This document shows positions 10,901 to 22,708 of a stretch of DNA of 64,000 nucleotides, one piece after another (position 1 is the stretch's first letter; the number at the start of each line of letters is the position of its first letter). A program made the translations under genes and the position numbers. Location: positions 24,397,134 through 24,461,133 of the forward strand of contig CP137672.1 in the NCBI GenBank assembly GCA_037976565.1. The letters are read 5' to 3'. Below the pieces are notes generated by a model that was not told the origin of the DNA, did no database searches, and saw only the letters and a program-made list of their open reading frames with translations. Origin of the DNA: Mesocentrotus franciscanus. Its lineage: Eukaryota; Echinodermata; Echinoidea; Camarodonta; Strongylocentrotidae.

Positions 10901-11547
10901 TCGCATAAATGTAAACGCTTAATGAGATCCTTTAAATTTCGTGGTGTTTTATAATAAGAATTCTGGTTTCTTTTTGTGTCTTTTCTCGGACATAGAATAG
11001 AATTCCAATCACCACCAAGCAATAAATCATGATGTGGAAGTCTATTTGACTGTATCCATATAAACAAATTATAAAAACAACGTTCTCTGTATTTTTTTTT
11101 CAGTGGGTGCGTAAATATTTACAATACATACATTACAATCGCTTATTTTGGCATTTATCATAATGGCACGTCCTTCTTGACCATAAATAATACTTTTCAC
11201 AGCAATAGGAACATCCTGTGCTATGAGAAGCCACACCTCTTGAGTGATTAGATCCGTTAGAAAAGAAACAAAGTCCTTTCCATTCGTTTCGAATGATTTT
11301 CAAGATATTATCTGTCCAGTAAGTTTCTTGTAGTAGCAGTATATCAGTTTTCTGATGCTTACTCCATAAAAGATGGCATCTCGTTTCTCTTTGTTTCTCA
11401 AACCTCTTACGTTTAAACTAACTAAGTTGCAGTACTTGCTATTAGTTCTAGACATTTTAAGAGTTTTTATATACAATATTTACAACTCATTTGACTGCTT
11501 CTGTATGTTCAGAATACTGCTCATCTTTTTTTAGCAGTTTTATTCTC
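7922..11547 (-). mobile_element. L1/Tx1-like non-LTR retrotransposon, 5'-truncated
   Basis: The element is 3,626 bp long on the minus strand with a 16-bp target duplication. Its 3' end (low coordinate) is A-rich ('aaaaaaataaataaatt'). It holds a nearly full-length ORF2-like frame and about 95 bp upstream of it, but no ORF1. The non-LTR mode of insertion is target-primed reverse transcription, which explains the long target duplication and 5' truncation. The clean duplication suggests it is not very old, although the frame is broken in several places. Confidence 0.88.
8022..11453 (-). pseudogene. ORF2-type endonuclease/reverse transcriptase, frameshifted
   Basis: Order from the N-terminus (high coordinate): 'YCNLVSLNVRGLRNKEKR' is the apurinic-type endonuclease start. 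After a one-base shift near 11,380, 'LLLQETYW' follows. 'LLGGDWNSI' (about 10,990-11,015) corresponds to the L1 GGDFN block. A linker with 'GPGCWKLN' lies near 10,700. RT blocks are 'KTPGGDGLTTEFYQEFW', 'LNNWRPITLLNYDYKIM' (about 9,840-10,060) and the catalytic 'YADDTSIF' (about 9,660-9,690). A C-terminal region ends in a CxxC-H-C knuckle, 'CETCNC...HAFLKC', near 8,350-8,400. The length is about 1,140 codons, close to a full ORF2. At least five stops or frameshifts break it, so it cannot make the enzyme. Confidence 0.88.
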
Positions 11548-11563
11548 TGACACAGACAGAATT
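11548..11563. repeat. 16-bp target-site duplication, right
   Basis: Second copy of 'tgacacagacagaatt', marking the 5' boundary of the minus-strand retrotransposon. Confidence 0.85.
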
Positions 11564-11704
11564 TATAATATGTGAGAAAAAAGTAGTAAGGGTGAAAGGA
11601 AGGTATAATTTAATTCTGATATTAGTTGTTGTGAAAATTTCATATTTTTCTTTATCTAATTAACAATTGCTTCACAATATCATCATTGGTAGATACACGT
11701 ACAC

Positions 11705-11875
11705 AAAATGATGGGGGGGGGCACTAAAATGTACGTTGGTATGCAATTCAAGGTCAATGCGAAGAACAGCGTAATGCGAGGACCAAAGATTAACTGCCGT
11801 TAGCACAAAACAGTTCATTCCGTTTTTTTTTCTTTGGGGGGGGGGCACTAAACAGTACGTTGGTTTACAATACAA
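11705..11875. repeat. Short direct repeat with G runs
   Basis: 'gggggcactaaa' followed by 'tacgttggt' occurs at about 11,713 and again at about 11,838, each after a run of G. Probably the remains of a tandem or miniature element. Confidence 0.55.
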
Positions 11876-11899
11876 TTGTCATATCCTGGGTAAATAAGA

Positions 11900-12070
11900 C
11901 CCAATTATTATCATAATTATCATGATAAAATTATCATTATTATTACTATTATTATTGTTATTATTATTTTCATTATTATTATCATCATCATTTAATATTA
12001 TTATTATCATTAATACTATTATTGATAGTATCATTATTACTATGATGATGATGATTATTATTATGCTTAT
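11900..12070. repeat. ATT/ATC microsatellite
   Basis: Imperfect trinucleotide repeat of ATT and ATC. It has no coding meaning. Confidence 0.9.
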
Positions 12071-12828
12071 TCACTGTTGTATGCAATTTGCACTCTGACT
12101 ACTGAAATGCAAGTATTCATAACAGGTGGATGATATAATTGGTATCGAGGCACTTCGCAGAGACGTTTGCATTAAACATGCCACGTTTTTTCCCCGTCTA
12201 TTAAACAACTTTTCCAATTATCACCGCCCGTAGAAAAACCTTCAAAAGAAAAGGCTTTATATACTTCGATCGTAATGGACAAAGCGTGTATGAATAATTC
12301 TTAAATTTTGAAGACAGATGATTAGTTCAGGCACTCCCGTTAGCACTTAGACATTAAGTCCATCAGAAAATCTTTAATATTCGATGTAATTGTCATAAAA
12401 GCTATATCATGTCTATTGATTGCCCGGCCACATATCAAGGCCCAAACAAAATTACCACCGCTGAAAAGACCTTGAAAAGAAAAAATATAATTTGCGTGTT
12501 GCTTCAAAACGTATGATTATTTATAAAAACCCTGTGTTTAATGCATTGGAATTGTGTATCATTGCCACTTAAAGTTTTTCCCATATCTGTATAGGCCTCG
12601 ACCAATATATTTTTTTTAATCAATATGCATTTTAGATACCATGATGCATGGCCATATCAATATCCATTAATAAATGATGTTTGATCCATTGCAACTGAAA
12701 AACAAGTAAATAAAATCGCATGATTGGAAAACAATTTAGAAAAAAATTAGAGAATCCCGATGGATTTGATCTGGAAACTGACTGTAGAGGTGTCTCGGTT
12801 CTAAGCCCGTTGAGGAGCTTGAATTTAA
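12071..12828. other. No gene seen
   Basis: AT-rich sequence without domain-bearing frames or recognisable repeats. Confidence 0.45.
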
Positions 12829-13185
12829 ATTTGCCATACTCTACCCAGGTGATGTAAATGGGTACCCGGTGGGAAGAAATTCCTCGATTTTTAAACTTCT
12901 TGAAAAATCACTTTTTATCATTTATGTAAATGACTTGCCACTAGCAGCAGCAGATTCGATGTCAGCCCTGCAGGCTATTAAAAACATGGAAAATCTAGTA
13001 TAATTAAAGAAATATGCCACACTCTACCTAGGTGATGTAATGGGTACCAGGTAGAAAGAAATTTTTCGAATGCCACAGCGCCTCATCAGGGTAGCTTGTC
13101 TAATACTGCGGTATTAATAGTCCAGCGCTTAGAAATATTAGTATTTAGCGCTATATAAATATTACTCATATTATTTTATTATAAA
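12829..13185 (+). repeat. SINE-like sequence, duplicated segment
   Basis: A block with 'ggtgatgtaa' and 'tgggtacc' occurs at 12,829-12,888 and again at 13,011-13,072. The second copy continues through 'gcgcctcatcagggtagctt' into the tail 'agcgctatataaatattact'. The same core and tail occur in the tRNA-derived SINE at 35,930-36,290, so I assign it to that family. The tRNA-like head is missing here. Confidence 0.6.
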
Positions 13186-13578
13186 GACATCAACAAAGTA
13201 TCTTACCAAAGAAAGGTTTCCCATTGTTATTATGAGTGATCCCAAATTTAAAAAAGAAATGTTAACAATATGGCAGATTTTTAAACTTCAGAAATCCATT
13301 TATTAAATGTTTGTATTTGTACTCAGTCTAAATTTCTATGGATGGGTGATTCCCTTTTACTGTTATTCCTGCAAAATAATTGTTTCCTTTTAAATGCAAT
13401 GTGGTTGAAAGCGCTCCGAGGCCATGATTAAACGTCGAACTTTTCAATAGAAAGCATGTAAATAATTCCTATGTGTAGTGAATAATTTGAGGCATAAAGA
13501 GGTTTTTGACCTTCAGGGGGTATGACTTGCTACCAGCAGCAGAAGATTTTATGTCAGCCCTGCAGGCTATTAAATACA
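12930..13578 (+). repeat. Duplicated fragment 'gatgtcagccctgcaggcta'
   Basis: A ~55-bp block around 'atgtcagccctgcaggctat' occurs at about 12,935-12,985 and 13,528-13,575. In one frame it reads 'DSMSALQAIK', a typical RNase H active-site stretch of non-LTR retrotransposons. The intervening SINE-like DNA appears to have been inserted or shuffled into the retrotransposon relic. Confidence 0.6.
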
Positions 13579-14250
13579 CAATTAAGCGATTTAGGTGTAC
13601 CGTTTGAGTGGATACCTGCGCATTGTGAACTACGGGGAAACGAAAGAGCCGATAGTTTAGCTGAATAAGCGACTCAAACAGAACATATATATGTAACTGT
13701 ACCACATTTTTTTTTTATCAGCAATTATGGCAAAATCTGTGGGAAGCAATAGATAAAGGAAGATTCCTATTTCAGATCCACCCATGTTTATCACGACTTA
13801 TTAACTTATCTGGATTTTGTAGAACAGATTAAAAAGATTATTACATCAAATGAGAATGGAAAAGTGCAAAATTAAACTTTTACAAATTCAGTATTAATAA
13901 ACATGAAAATGGCCGTTGTGGTATCTGTCATGAAATTGAAACAATTGAACAATATTTAATGGTCTGTAAGAAATGTATACGAGAGAGGAAAAAGTTGCTT
14001 TCAAGGTAAAAAAAACAACATAAAAGTTTACATCATTTATTGAGGGAAGAAGATCATCTGCACGCGCTGCTGATAGATATCACTTATTGTAGCTGGCGAG
14101 TTATGATTAACTTTATTCAAGGTGATGTACAGGACCTTGGACCACGGTTGCTACTCCGAGTTTCACGCCTTGCAAGCGATCATCAGGCAACTGGTAGCAT
14201 TCTTAAAAGATACATGATTACTCTACAACCCTACATGGTACTTTAACCGG
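13520..14250 (+). pseudogene. RNase H-bearing non-LTR retrotransposon, 3' relic
   Basis: 'FEWIPAHCELRGNERADSLAE' is the last RNase H motif (WxPxHxxxxGNExAD), interrupted by a stop directly afterwards. Further on, 'CGICHEIETIEQYLMVCKK' is the CxxC...H/Q...C block that ends many I/Jockey-clade proteins. Several stops and frameshifts mark it as decayed. The exact clade is uncertain. Confidence 0.7.
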
Positions 14251-14269
14251 ACATCATAAAAACTGCTAT

Positions 14270-14293
14270 ATTAACCCTAACCCTAACCCTAAA
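14270..14293. repeat. Short telomere-like (CCCTAA) run
   Basis: About three and a half units of 'taaccc' lie immediately after the RNase H retrotransposon relic. It could be that element's microsatellite tail or an interstitial telomeric fragment. Confidence 0.6.
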
Positions 14294-14509
14294 TTCATAA
14301 CAATATGACTAATTAAACTAATGACTAATGAAAACAGCTTTTGTTTCTTGGGAGGCCTTTAAGTTTCCTCTGCCTGCAAACGTACGTAGAGGGCAGTACC
14401 TATATTGTTCAATCGTTAACAGGACGCGAAAATGTCCTGCAAATGACCATGTCTACTTAATGACTCATTGTGTCACTACATATGTCCGTCTGATGACGCC
14501 GTTAGCTAA

Positions 14510-16190
14510 TTATTTCATTTCATTTCATTTATTTTCCACATTAAAAACCAGAAAAATATACAAGGTAAGAAAATACATTGTACACATTTGACACATAAAG
14601 CAAATGAAAACAGATGCATAAACGTAAAAGAACAATAAAAATCTACATCAGTTAAGAAACATCAACATTAAAACATAAAAAAGTAAATAATGTAGATGGG
14701 GCTAGAAAAGGCGAAGCTTATCGAGTCTAGCCCCGGTAGCAATGAAGGGGAAGTCCACCCTGAGAATGTGTGTGGCCAAGACAAGGCAGAGTAAACCCAC
14801 CACAGGGTGGACTCTCCTTTCAAATGTCTGGTTTTATAATTAGATTAAAATGACCCGATGAAAAACATAATTGCGATTTGAAACATGATAAAAAATGTTT
14901 AAATTGAAAATGACTATTTAGAATTGCAAAGATACTTTTTATATTTCAACTTAAATTGTCGTAATGATGCAGATTGTTTGAGACTTTTATCTAAAGCAGA
15001 CCATGTGAGGTAACCCTGATATTTAACACTTCTTTGGCCAGTAGCAGTTCTGTAATAAATGCTATGCAACTTTTTGGAGTTTCGGGTGTTATAACAATGT
15101 ACATGTACATCACTGTTGCATCTAAACCAGTTTTTAAGTGAGTTTGGTAATAGTCCCTTTTCAGACCTGTACATAATTTCTCCCAGTTGTAACTTACTTA
15201 ATTCATATACAGTCTAAACCCTTAATTGTTTAAAGATATTGTTGGTATTGGGCCAAATAATGAGATTTAGAAACTATGCGTATTACACGTTTTGCAACAA
15301 ATATAAAGGATTTAACAATGTATTTGATGCATTTATCCATAGCATATTCCCATAATGTAAATGAGGTAGAATTAATGAATTGTATAGTAAAAGCAGTACC
15401 TTTGACGGTAATACAAATTTTAGTTTTGACATAACTCCAGTAATTCTCGAGATCTTCAATGCAATATCATTAATATGTAAAGACCATGATAACTTGTCAT
15501 CAGTATTAACTCCCAAGAAGCGGGTACTATGTACGCTTTAAGGGTTCTAGTGAATCAACAAGCTTAAGAGTAAGTAAGTTCTTATCATATTGTTTATTCA
15601 ATGGAGCAAAATGCATAAAATTAGTTTTCTCAATGTTTATTCTTAACCCATTCACTTTGTACCAAATATTAACCTTTTGTATTTCTTTATTCATATTATG
15701 GAAAGAGTATCTAGTTTCTTCTCGCTTAAAGAGACATTGGTATCATCTGCAAAAATAACGTATGGCAAACTTGAAGCATTTGGCAAATCGTTTATTTACC
15801 CTTGGGGCACTCCGCATAAAAGTTCTTTTTCAAATGAAGTTGCATTATCATTAACAACATATTGTTTTCTGTCCTTTAAATTATCCTTTATCCACTGTAA
15901 TGGCAAACCCCTCACACCATAGTATTCCAATTCGGATAATAAGACTTGATGATTAATTTAGTCAAAATCTTTGGAGATATTCAATGACAAACAGAGTGAA
16001 TGTTTGCTATCATCAAGGGAAGTAAGTATTTGGTCCAAAAATATGTCAAGGCCAATATAGTTGAATGACCAAATCTGAAGCCATATTGAAAATCTGACAA
16101 AATCACTCGTTTCTCAATGTAAGACAATAATCGAGAGTAAAATAATTTCTCCAAGATTTTTGAAACATATAGATGTCCTGTTAATATAAC
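14510..16190 (-). pseudogene. CR1-like non-LTR retrotransposon, decayed 3' portion
   Basis: Read on minus from high to low coordinate, 'FYSRLLSYIEKRVILSDFQY' leads into a 'YGF.FGHSTILAL' stretch (about 16,030-16,170), a conserved reverse transcriptase block. Later come 'GVNTDDKLSWSLHINDI' and 'LLYNSLILPHLHYGNMLW' (15,283-15,516). The C-terminal region is at 14,914-15,174. The 3' end carries an (AAATG)n tail, seen on plus as 'atttcatttcatttcattt' at 14,512-14,532. The 3' UTR (14,690-14,830) contains two hairpins, one built from 'ggggctagaa'/'tctagcccc' and one from 'agtccaccctg'/'cagggtggact'. Several stops break the frame. Confidence 0.75.
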
Positions 16191-16225
16191 AATTTGGTAT
16201 ATGTATATATATGTCTATATATATA

Positions 16226-16368
16226 TATATAACTGTATTTCTTCAGTACATATACACTATTAAAACCATGTGATATAGCAGAAGTGAGAAATAGGATGCA
16301 CGCCCGCGTGTGTGCGTGTGTGTGTGCATGTGTGACAGAGAGAGGGATGGAATACAGTTATATATATA
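16226..16368. repeat. Left unit of a duplicated target for the hAT element
   Basis: 'taactgtatttcttcagta', 'aaaaccatgtgatat', 'ataggatgcacgcccgcg', a GT run and 'agagagagggatg' repeat in the same order at 18,652-18,785. The hAT-type element sits between the two units. Confidence 0.75.
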
Positions 16369-16376
16369 TATGTAAC
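16369..16376. repeat. 8-bp target-site duplication, left (tatgtaac)
   Basis: Identical to 18,650-18,657. Confidence 0.85.
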
Positions 16377-18649
16377 CAGGGGTGTCGATTTGTATCCGTG
16401 GTTGGGGGTGATAGGTGCCAAAATATTTTCGGCAATGGATCAAAGCGACCAAGAGGTAGAAGCGTGTGGCAGGTTGCACCCCCTCCCTTCCAAGTTATTA
16501 ACTTTTTCAAGTCACCCTCAATAAAGATAACATTTCAGAGAATATAAGAGTGGTAATAAAATGAATAACATGCTAAATGTTAGTCCTGACTCTTGCCTGC
16601 AGTGTAGGCCTACCAGACTGATATCATCTATTTTTAAACGAAATTTAGACATTACCCCCCAAAAATCCAATGGTGAGGGATATCAACTTGTGAAAGTATT
16701 ATGTTACCAGTGGGCAAATGCATTAATAAGCAACCAGGAAAGGTTCATGTAGACAGAAAATTCTTTATTTCCTGGTGATAGAAACATACATTTTATGAAT
16801 ATTGATGTCTCCAAACAACATTCATCGTGAAAAACCCATTCCAATATTCTGTGTAAGGAGATCTCCAAAAAACATAGTTCTCATTAGTAAATGAAAAACA
16901 TATTGCTTTTGGTTCTTCATTTGACTCTCTTCCTTCTTTAATTAAACCAACTGAATCCTCTCTGCGGGAAACTCAATTCAATGAAACAGAATATCACTGA
17001 TGCAAAATTTGGTTCTCAAAATGACAGAAAATTTCCACTCCTGATCTCATACAAACTGTTTTTCTTAAAAACATAATATAAAACTTACGTTCCAACTACC
17101 AAACAACAAACTTCCATTATCTCCTTCTTCACCCAGATATACTTATCATACCAGATACGCTCTAAAATATAAGCATAATATTCCCTAAGGCCCTGACCAG
17201 AGCACTATTTTTTCTCAAAAACTATAACCAGTCTTAGAAGGTGCATTATTATTGGAAGGGTGTTATAAACAAAACTTCAAACTTAATAACATTCTAACCT
17301 TCAAAAACACCTTAACTATCTTATGCCTGTTACGTTTGAATACAATACATAGGCCTACATCAGCTTTTCAATAAAACAAAAATAAGTTGTGACATAATAA
17401 TCTTTCTCCAAAATATCGAACTGGAGTATTCTGTTGTATTGCTTGTTTATGTACATACAAAGAGCTTTTTTTCAAGAGACACTAGATCCATGTGTGTAAC
17501 TTAAGAAAGAACTCTTTGTTTACCCGATTTTGTTCAGGTGTCTATGGAAAATTGTTATTAAAAGATGCATGTGTTCATAATTTCTCTCGTAATTTAGGTT
17601 AATAATTTTGTTCAAGGTAAATAGAGGAAAATGTATATCATTATCTCCATTTGCTATCAAAAGATTTTGCTCCTTTCGGAAAATAGCTCTTCAAATGCTT
17701 TACATGTAGAGATATAAATAAACAAAGAAATGGATGAAATCAATAAAACAAAATAGATACTGAGTATGAATCAGGGAACAAACTGAAAGTTTCGTCTCCT
17801 ACATGCTGCCATTTGGACAAAACCGTCTTTCTCTTCAATGATACAATATTTTATTACTTTACTTGCATTATGAAAAAAACGCATCATCAACCCCACATAG
17901 TCATAGCTTTAAAAATCACTTCAGATTGAACTGGCCAAAAGTCATGTGATATTCTTGCTCAGATGCTTTCCTTTACCTTTAAGAGTTCTTTATATCGAGG
18001 AATTGGTTGATAATTTTTCTTGGCAATAATGCCCAAATTAAAAGAGTTAAACAAATATACGACTGTAACTCCTACCGCATTTTGGAAAATGTTTTAGGAA
18101 ATATCAGGAAATAAAATGAGTGAAAAAAAAACAAACAAAGATACAATGACGTGAATTTTAAAAAGGGTGAACGGAAACAACGTAACAACTAGTGAACTAT
18201 CTTATAACTCTCCCACTCTCTACATCTTTTTTGCACTTTTGCGCTTCGCGCTTAACATTTAGCTCGTTGCTTTTTAACGCTGCGGCTTTGCATTTGGCGC
18301 ACTGCATTTCTATGATGCTGTTGATTGAATAAATTGAATAAATTCATCAATTCCTGATGAAGCCGTATGAGCGAGAATTCAATTTATTCTTGTCTCATAT
18401 ACGGTTGTTGGCTTATTTACTTCGTTTTCTATTTATATATGTATGTATTATGAAAATGAGATAGCAAAATGTGTATATTGATGGTCATCTTGCGAGTAAT
18501 AACCATTAACTACTCTCATCGGGCTCTCGTCATTAATTTTTCTCTTCATTTTTTTTTTGATGGTGAATTATTGGGGGTGATTGTACAGGCCACCCCCACC
18601 TGAAATATTGGGGGAATATATCCCCTATCCCCCGTGATCGACACCCCTG
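16377..18649. mobile_element. hAT-type DNA transposon, 2.27 kb, no transposase
   Basis: The ends 'caggggtgtcgat' and 'atcgacacccctg' are perfect 13-bp inverted repeats, with G- and C-rich sequence just inside each. They are flanked by the 8-bp duplication 'tatgtaac'. The CAGGGG-type end plus 8-bp duplication is characteristic of hAT elements. No frame over about 65 codons exists inside, so it is non-autonomous or a decayed autonomous copy. The interior is AT-rich, with one GC-richer patch near 18,240-18,310. Confidence 0.88.
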
Positions 18650-18785
18650 TATGTAACTGTATTCCGTCAGTAACTATACATTATCAAAACCATGTCATAT
18701 GGCAGAAGTGGCAGAAAATAGGATGCACGCCCGCGCGCTCGTGTGTATGTGTGTGTTTGTGTATGCGTCAGAGAGAGGGATGATG
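18650..18785. repeat. Right 8-bp duplication and right unit of the duplicated target
   Basis: It begins with 'tatgtaac' (18,650-18,657) and then repeats the 16,226-16,368 unit, including a GT microsatellite. Confidence 0.75.
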
Positions 18786-19410
18786 GACGTGAGAACGTAA
18801 GTTAAAGACAAAATATGAAGAGAGAAGGAGAGAATAGAGAGAAAGATAGAAAAATATATCTGCCCTTTCTCACCCTAACATACTAAATCATCGACACGGA
18901 AAAGTTTTTTATAGACGTTTGAAGACTCTGAAAAATCCTCCCCTTTTGTTTGACTGTTTGAGAAAATTACATTTCCCCTGTAAAATGGACTTTCGGCTTC
19001 TACTCGCGTGTGGCGGAACACAACATTGCAGATGTGTAAACAGCTAGAAGTGTAAACGGACACATCTTGATCTGAAGGAGACAAGAATGTAAATATTGGT
19101 ATGTGCAGAGAGAGACAGCACCGAGAGTTTTATATAGGGAAATTCTAACCGGAGCATTGCGCTCGACATCACATGCTGAAAACCACAAGTATAAATTTGG
19201 TTCAGAGAAAAAAAAAACCTCTCAAACTATCATGAAAGTAGATTACTTCGAAAAGACAGCCGAGATTATTTGGGGGAAATGGAGGCTGTATTTTTATGGG
19301 GGGCTTGGGTATTTGGCCTTGGAAACGACTTGAGATAGTGTTATTGAATACCAGAAACGTAGACAATAATGTGACAAATCTTTATTTTGACTGGGAATAG
19401 CCTGATAGAC
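18786..19410. other. No gene seen
   Basis: Mixed sequence starting with a GA-rich stretch. Open frames are short and unsupported. Confidence 0.45.
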
Positions 19411-19960
19411 GTGTTTTTGACCCATTTTTTCAGATGTCATTTCCTCGCCCTTCTTTCCCCCTCTCTCTCCCTCTCTCTCTCCCCCTCTCTCTCTCTCTCT
19501 TTATATATATATATATATATATCTGCATGTATATATGCCGACAAAGTCAAACACATTGCCGGAATACTTAAACATTCTACCGCCGACTTGAATTTTCTTC
19601 TTCTTCGTTGTATAAATTTCAAACACTAATATAAACTGTAAAACTTTACTTTTTCCTTATACCAAGTTGCACCCAATTTGTTTTACACTCGTGCGCTTAC
19701 TCAAATTATCTTGCGTGTAAGTTTGTCGATTACTTTAGCTATTTTTGTATAACTTCTTCCGACAGAAAAGCGATTTTTATAGACATCGACAATCAGATAT
19801 GCACAAATTTGCACTTTAATAGGCTCGTGTCAAAACGTCCATTATATAGTTTGTTTAATGGGTGTGTTTTGTGTACCAGAAAAACAACTTAGCATGACAA
19901 AGTGCAAATAAACTGACATAATATAAGCGTAATTTCTGTTGATTTCTCACGATTTGACCC
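19411..19960. repeat. ~540-bp repeat unit, copy 1
   Basis: It begins with 'gacccattttttcagatgtc', runs through a CT and TA microsatellite (19,458-19,522) and 'atgccgacaaagtcaaacac', and ends near 'tttctgttgatttctcacg'. The same order recurs from 19,950 and 20,640 to 21,075. Confidence 0.8.
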
Positions 19961-21075
19961 ATTTGTTCCGATGTCATTTCCCTCCCCCTCTCTCCCTCTC
20001 CCCCCCTCTCTCTCTCTCTCCCTCCTCCCTTACTCTCTCTTTCTCTCTCTCTCTATATATATTTGATTTGATTTGATTTGATTTCTGCATGTTTCCAAAT
20101 GTAATAACTGAATAACAAAGAACATATAAACGTAAGGTATAATACAAATATACAACAATAATAACTTCATGTCAAAACCTTTCTTTTACATATACATAGA
20201 ATAACGAAATTTAATATTTCTATAACATATTATTATAAATGTTAAGCCTTATCCGAACTATCTAAGGAAAAGTGCAGGAGACCGCAATCATACGCGATGC
20301 TTGATGAGGATGGCGGCCTGAAAAAAAAAAAATCTTAAGGTGAAATTTAAAATGAAAATGTGTTTTAACGATCTTTGTGTATGTGTGTGTGAGTGTGTTG
20401 TATGAGTATATATATAATGTGTGTGTGCGCGCGAGAGTGTGTGCGTGTGTGTATGTGTGAGTAGCGAATAGTGGCTGTGCACGTAGCTCTGTGTTGTATG
20501 ATGGAGTGGAAACAAATGTAGCCTTTTCAATAAAAGAAACAAAGAATACGAAATATATAGAATACGAATATGTAAAAGTGAGTTGCGATGTGAACAAAAC
20601 GAGTATCAATGATAGTTACCTTCTGCATGTTGAAATATATACATGTATATATGCCGACAAAGTCAAACACATAGCCGGAATACTTAAACTTTCTACCGCC
20701 GACTTGAATTTTATTTTCTTCGTTGTATAAATTTCAAACGCTAATATAAACTGTATCTCTTTACTTTTTCCTCGTACCAAGTTGCACCAAATTTTTGTTT
20801 ACACTTGTGCGCGTACTCAAATTATCTTGCGTGTAAGTTTGTCGAATACTTTAGCTATTTTTGTATAACTTCTTCCAGCATAAAAGCGATTTTTTTTATA
20901 GACATCGAGAATCAGATATGAACAAATTTGCACTTTGATAAGCTCGTGTCAAAACGTCTATTATATATATTTTTTTAATTGGTGTGTTTCGTGTAGCAGA
21001 AAAACAACTTAGCATGACAAAATGCAATAAACTGTCCTAATATAAGAGTAATTTCTGTTAATTTTTCACGATCCT
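19950..21075. repeat. ~540-bp repeat unit, copy 2, split by an insertion
   Basis: Copy 2 starts with 'gacccatttgttccgatgtc' and a CT tract at 19,980-20,065. It is interrupted at about 20,066 and resumes at about 20,640 with 'tatatgccgacaaagtcaaa'. Together with copy 1 this was a direct tandem repeat. Confidence 0.75.
20066..20640 (-). mobile_element. Insertion with (AAATC)n tail, unclassified
   Basis: This ~570-bp segment is absent from copy 1 of the host repeat. Read on minus it ends in (aaatc)n (plus: 'tttgatttgatttgattt' at 20,071-20,089), which suggests a retrotransposon 3' tail. 'ttctgcatgtt' occurs near both ends (about 20,087 and 20,622), but whether it is a target duplication is unclear. 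It contains a GT/GC microsatellite (20,375-20,460) and no recognisable protein. Confidence 0.45.
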
Positions 21076-22030
21076 AACTCACGAATTTGGGTTAACGTTT
21101 CGTGAAATGTCTTCAATCCCAATTAAGCACGGTCCTATGTTTGCACTCCCACTGGTTCTACTTTACCTTTCTGCCTTTAATGTCAGTTTTCTGTGCTTTT
21201 ACTTCTTCAAACAATAATTTGTATAGCCATTGGGCATTAAATGCAATGTACCAATTCACAACAGGCGAGGCTAATCATTCAAATATTACGGTAACAAACT
21301 AATTAGAACATGTTAATCTCCGATCTCGCTGTTTCGATCTCGCTGTTTCAATATCCATTGCTTTATTTGCTTCATGCAACAAGTGTTTACCCTACCGATC
21401 CCAATTGTTAATGTCAATATCATATTCTCTTAGTATACAGCGACTAAGTTTACTTATTCATGTAATATTTTGACAAACTAAATGTAACATCACGACTTCC
21501 TTTCTGCTCTAATTCCAATTATCTCTTCAGAATCTCTAGTTAATTCAAATAAAGGATTTCACAATATTCCGTTTAATTTTAATCGCATGATTTGTTAAAA
21601 TAGAGCGAGTGAGATTATTCAGTGAAATATGACTGATTTTTAATATCAATGTAATAATTTGTCAAGTTATAAGAGCGAATGTGTTCATTCATGCACTATT
21701 TGAACTAAATAGAGCCTGACAATCTCCGATCATCTTTAATCCAAATATCCTGTACTTCACTCTTATCTAAAAAGCGTTTACGCACTCCAACCTGCATTTA
21801 ATGTTAATTGTAGAATCCGTTAAAATACAACGAGTTTAATTAAGTCATATGCGATAGTAACAAACCAAACAAAATATGACAATCGCCAATGAGTTAGTGA
21901 CATACAACTTCCGGTCTATTTTTTTGTCGTTTTCACTCTCCTCTTCCTGTGTTTACCACAGCCGTTATTTTTTTCTTCATCTATCTGTTTTTACTCTTGT
22001 TTATTCTCTTGATCTGATTCTGCCTTTCTC
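21076..22030. other. AT-rich sequence with weak tandem structure
   Basis: Phrases such as 'gttaatgtcaatat'/'atgttaattgtag' and 'tgtttaccctaccgatccc'/'cgtttacgcactccaacc' recur with a period near 400 bp, suggesting a very diverged tandem repeat. No gene is seen. Confidence 0.35.
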
Positions 22031-22700
22031 TCTCTTTCTCTCTTTCCGTGTCTCTATTTTCCTGTAGTCTGTTTTGCATTCTTCAACTCCTCATAATAAT
22101 TTCGTCTCTTCATCTTTTATCTTCTCATAATCCGACATGTGCGTGTGTCCTTTTGTGTGTGTATGTGTGTCTGTGGGCGGGGGGATTGGGTGATGTAATG
22201 GAATTTAACAGATCTGCACCTATCAAATCGGAATTTCTGGGACCATGGACCTATTTCGGATGGACATTCGACGTGATTCTTTCTTTGATTCAATGAGAGT
22301 CACCGCCTTCTGATTATGTGCATCTTAATGAGAACATTCAGCTGTTTTAACAATAACGACTGCGTAAGCCTTTTCGGTCATTGACAAAGGAGCAGTTCCC
22401 TCTCTTAAGTTTCGTTTTGATGGTGTGCTCTGTAAGAGTGTGTCTTTCTGGCCAGAAAAGGTTGAGCATACGTTTATGCTCAATTTTTCTGGCCAGAATG
22501 AGGCATTTGTTACGCGTTTAGTTCAAAACACGGTTGCGTCCTTTCTCATTTTTGTAGAATCACAGAAAAACGGCGATCGTAATCGCCGATCGTGAACTCA
22601 CAAAAAAGTGCGTTTTGATGGGCGATTCTGCAAAATCAGCGATTCTGGGGAAGCATAAACGCACAATCATTTGTGAACGCGTTTAAATGGGGTCAACGTA

Positions 22701-22708
22701 GCATGCGC
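22701..22708. repeat. 8-bp target-site duplication, left (gcatgcgc)
   Basis: Repeats at 23,086-23,093. Confidence 0.85.

Noticed and set aside
14270..14293. Chromosome end or telomere
   Set aside because: Only about 3.5 CCCTAA units, internal to the sequence with ordinary DNA on both sides.
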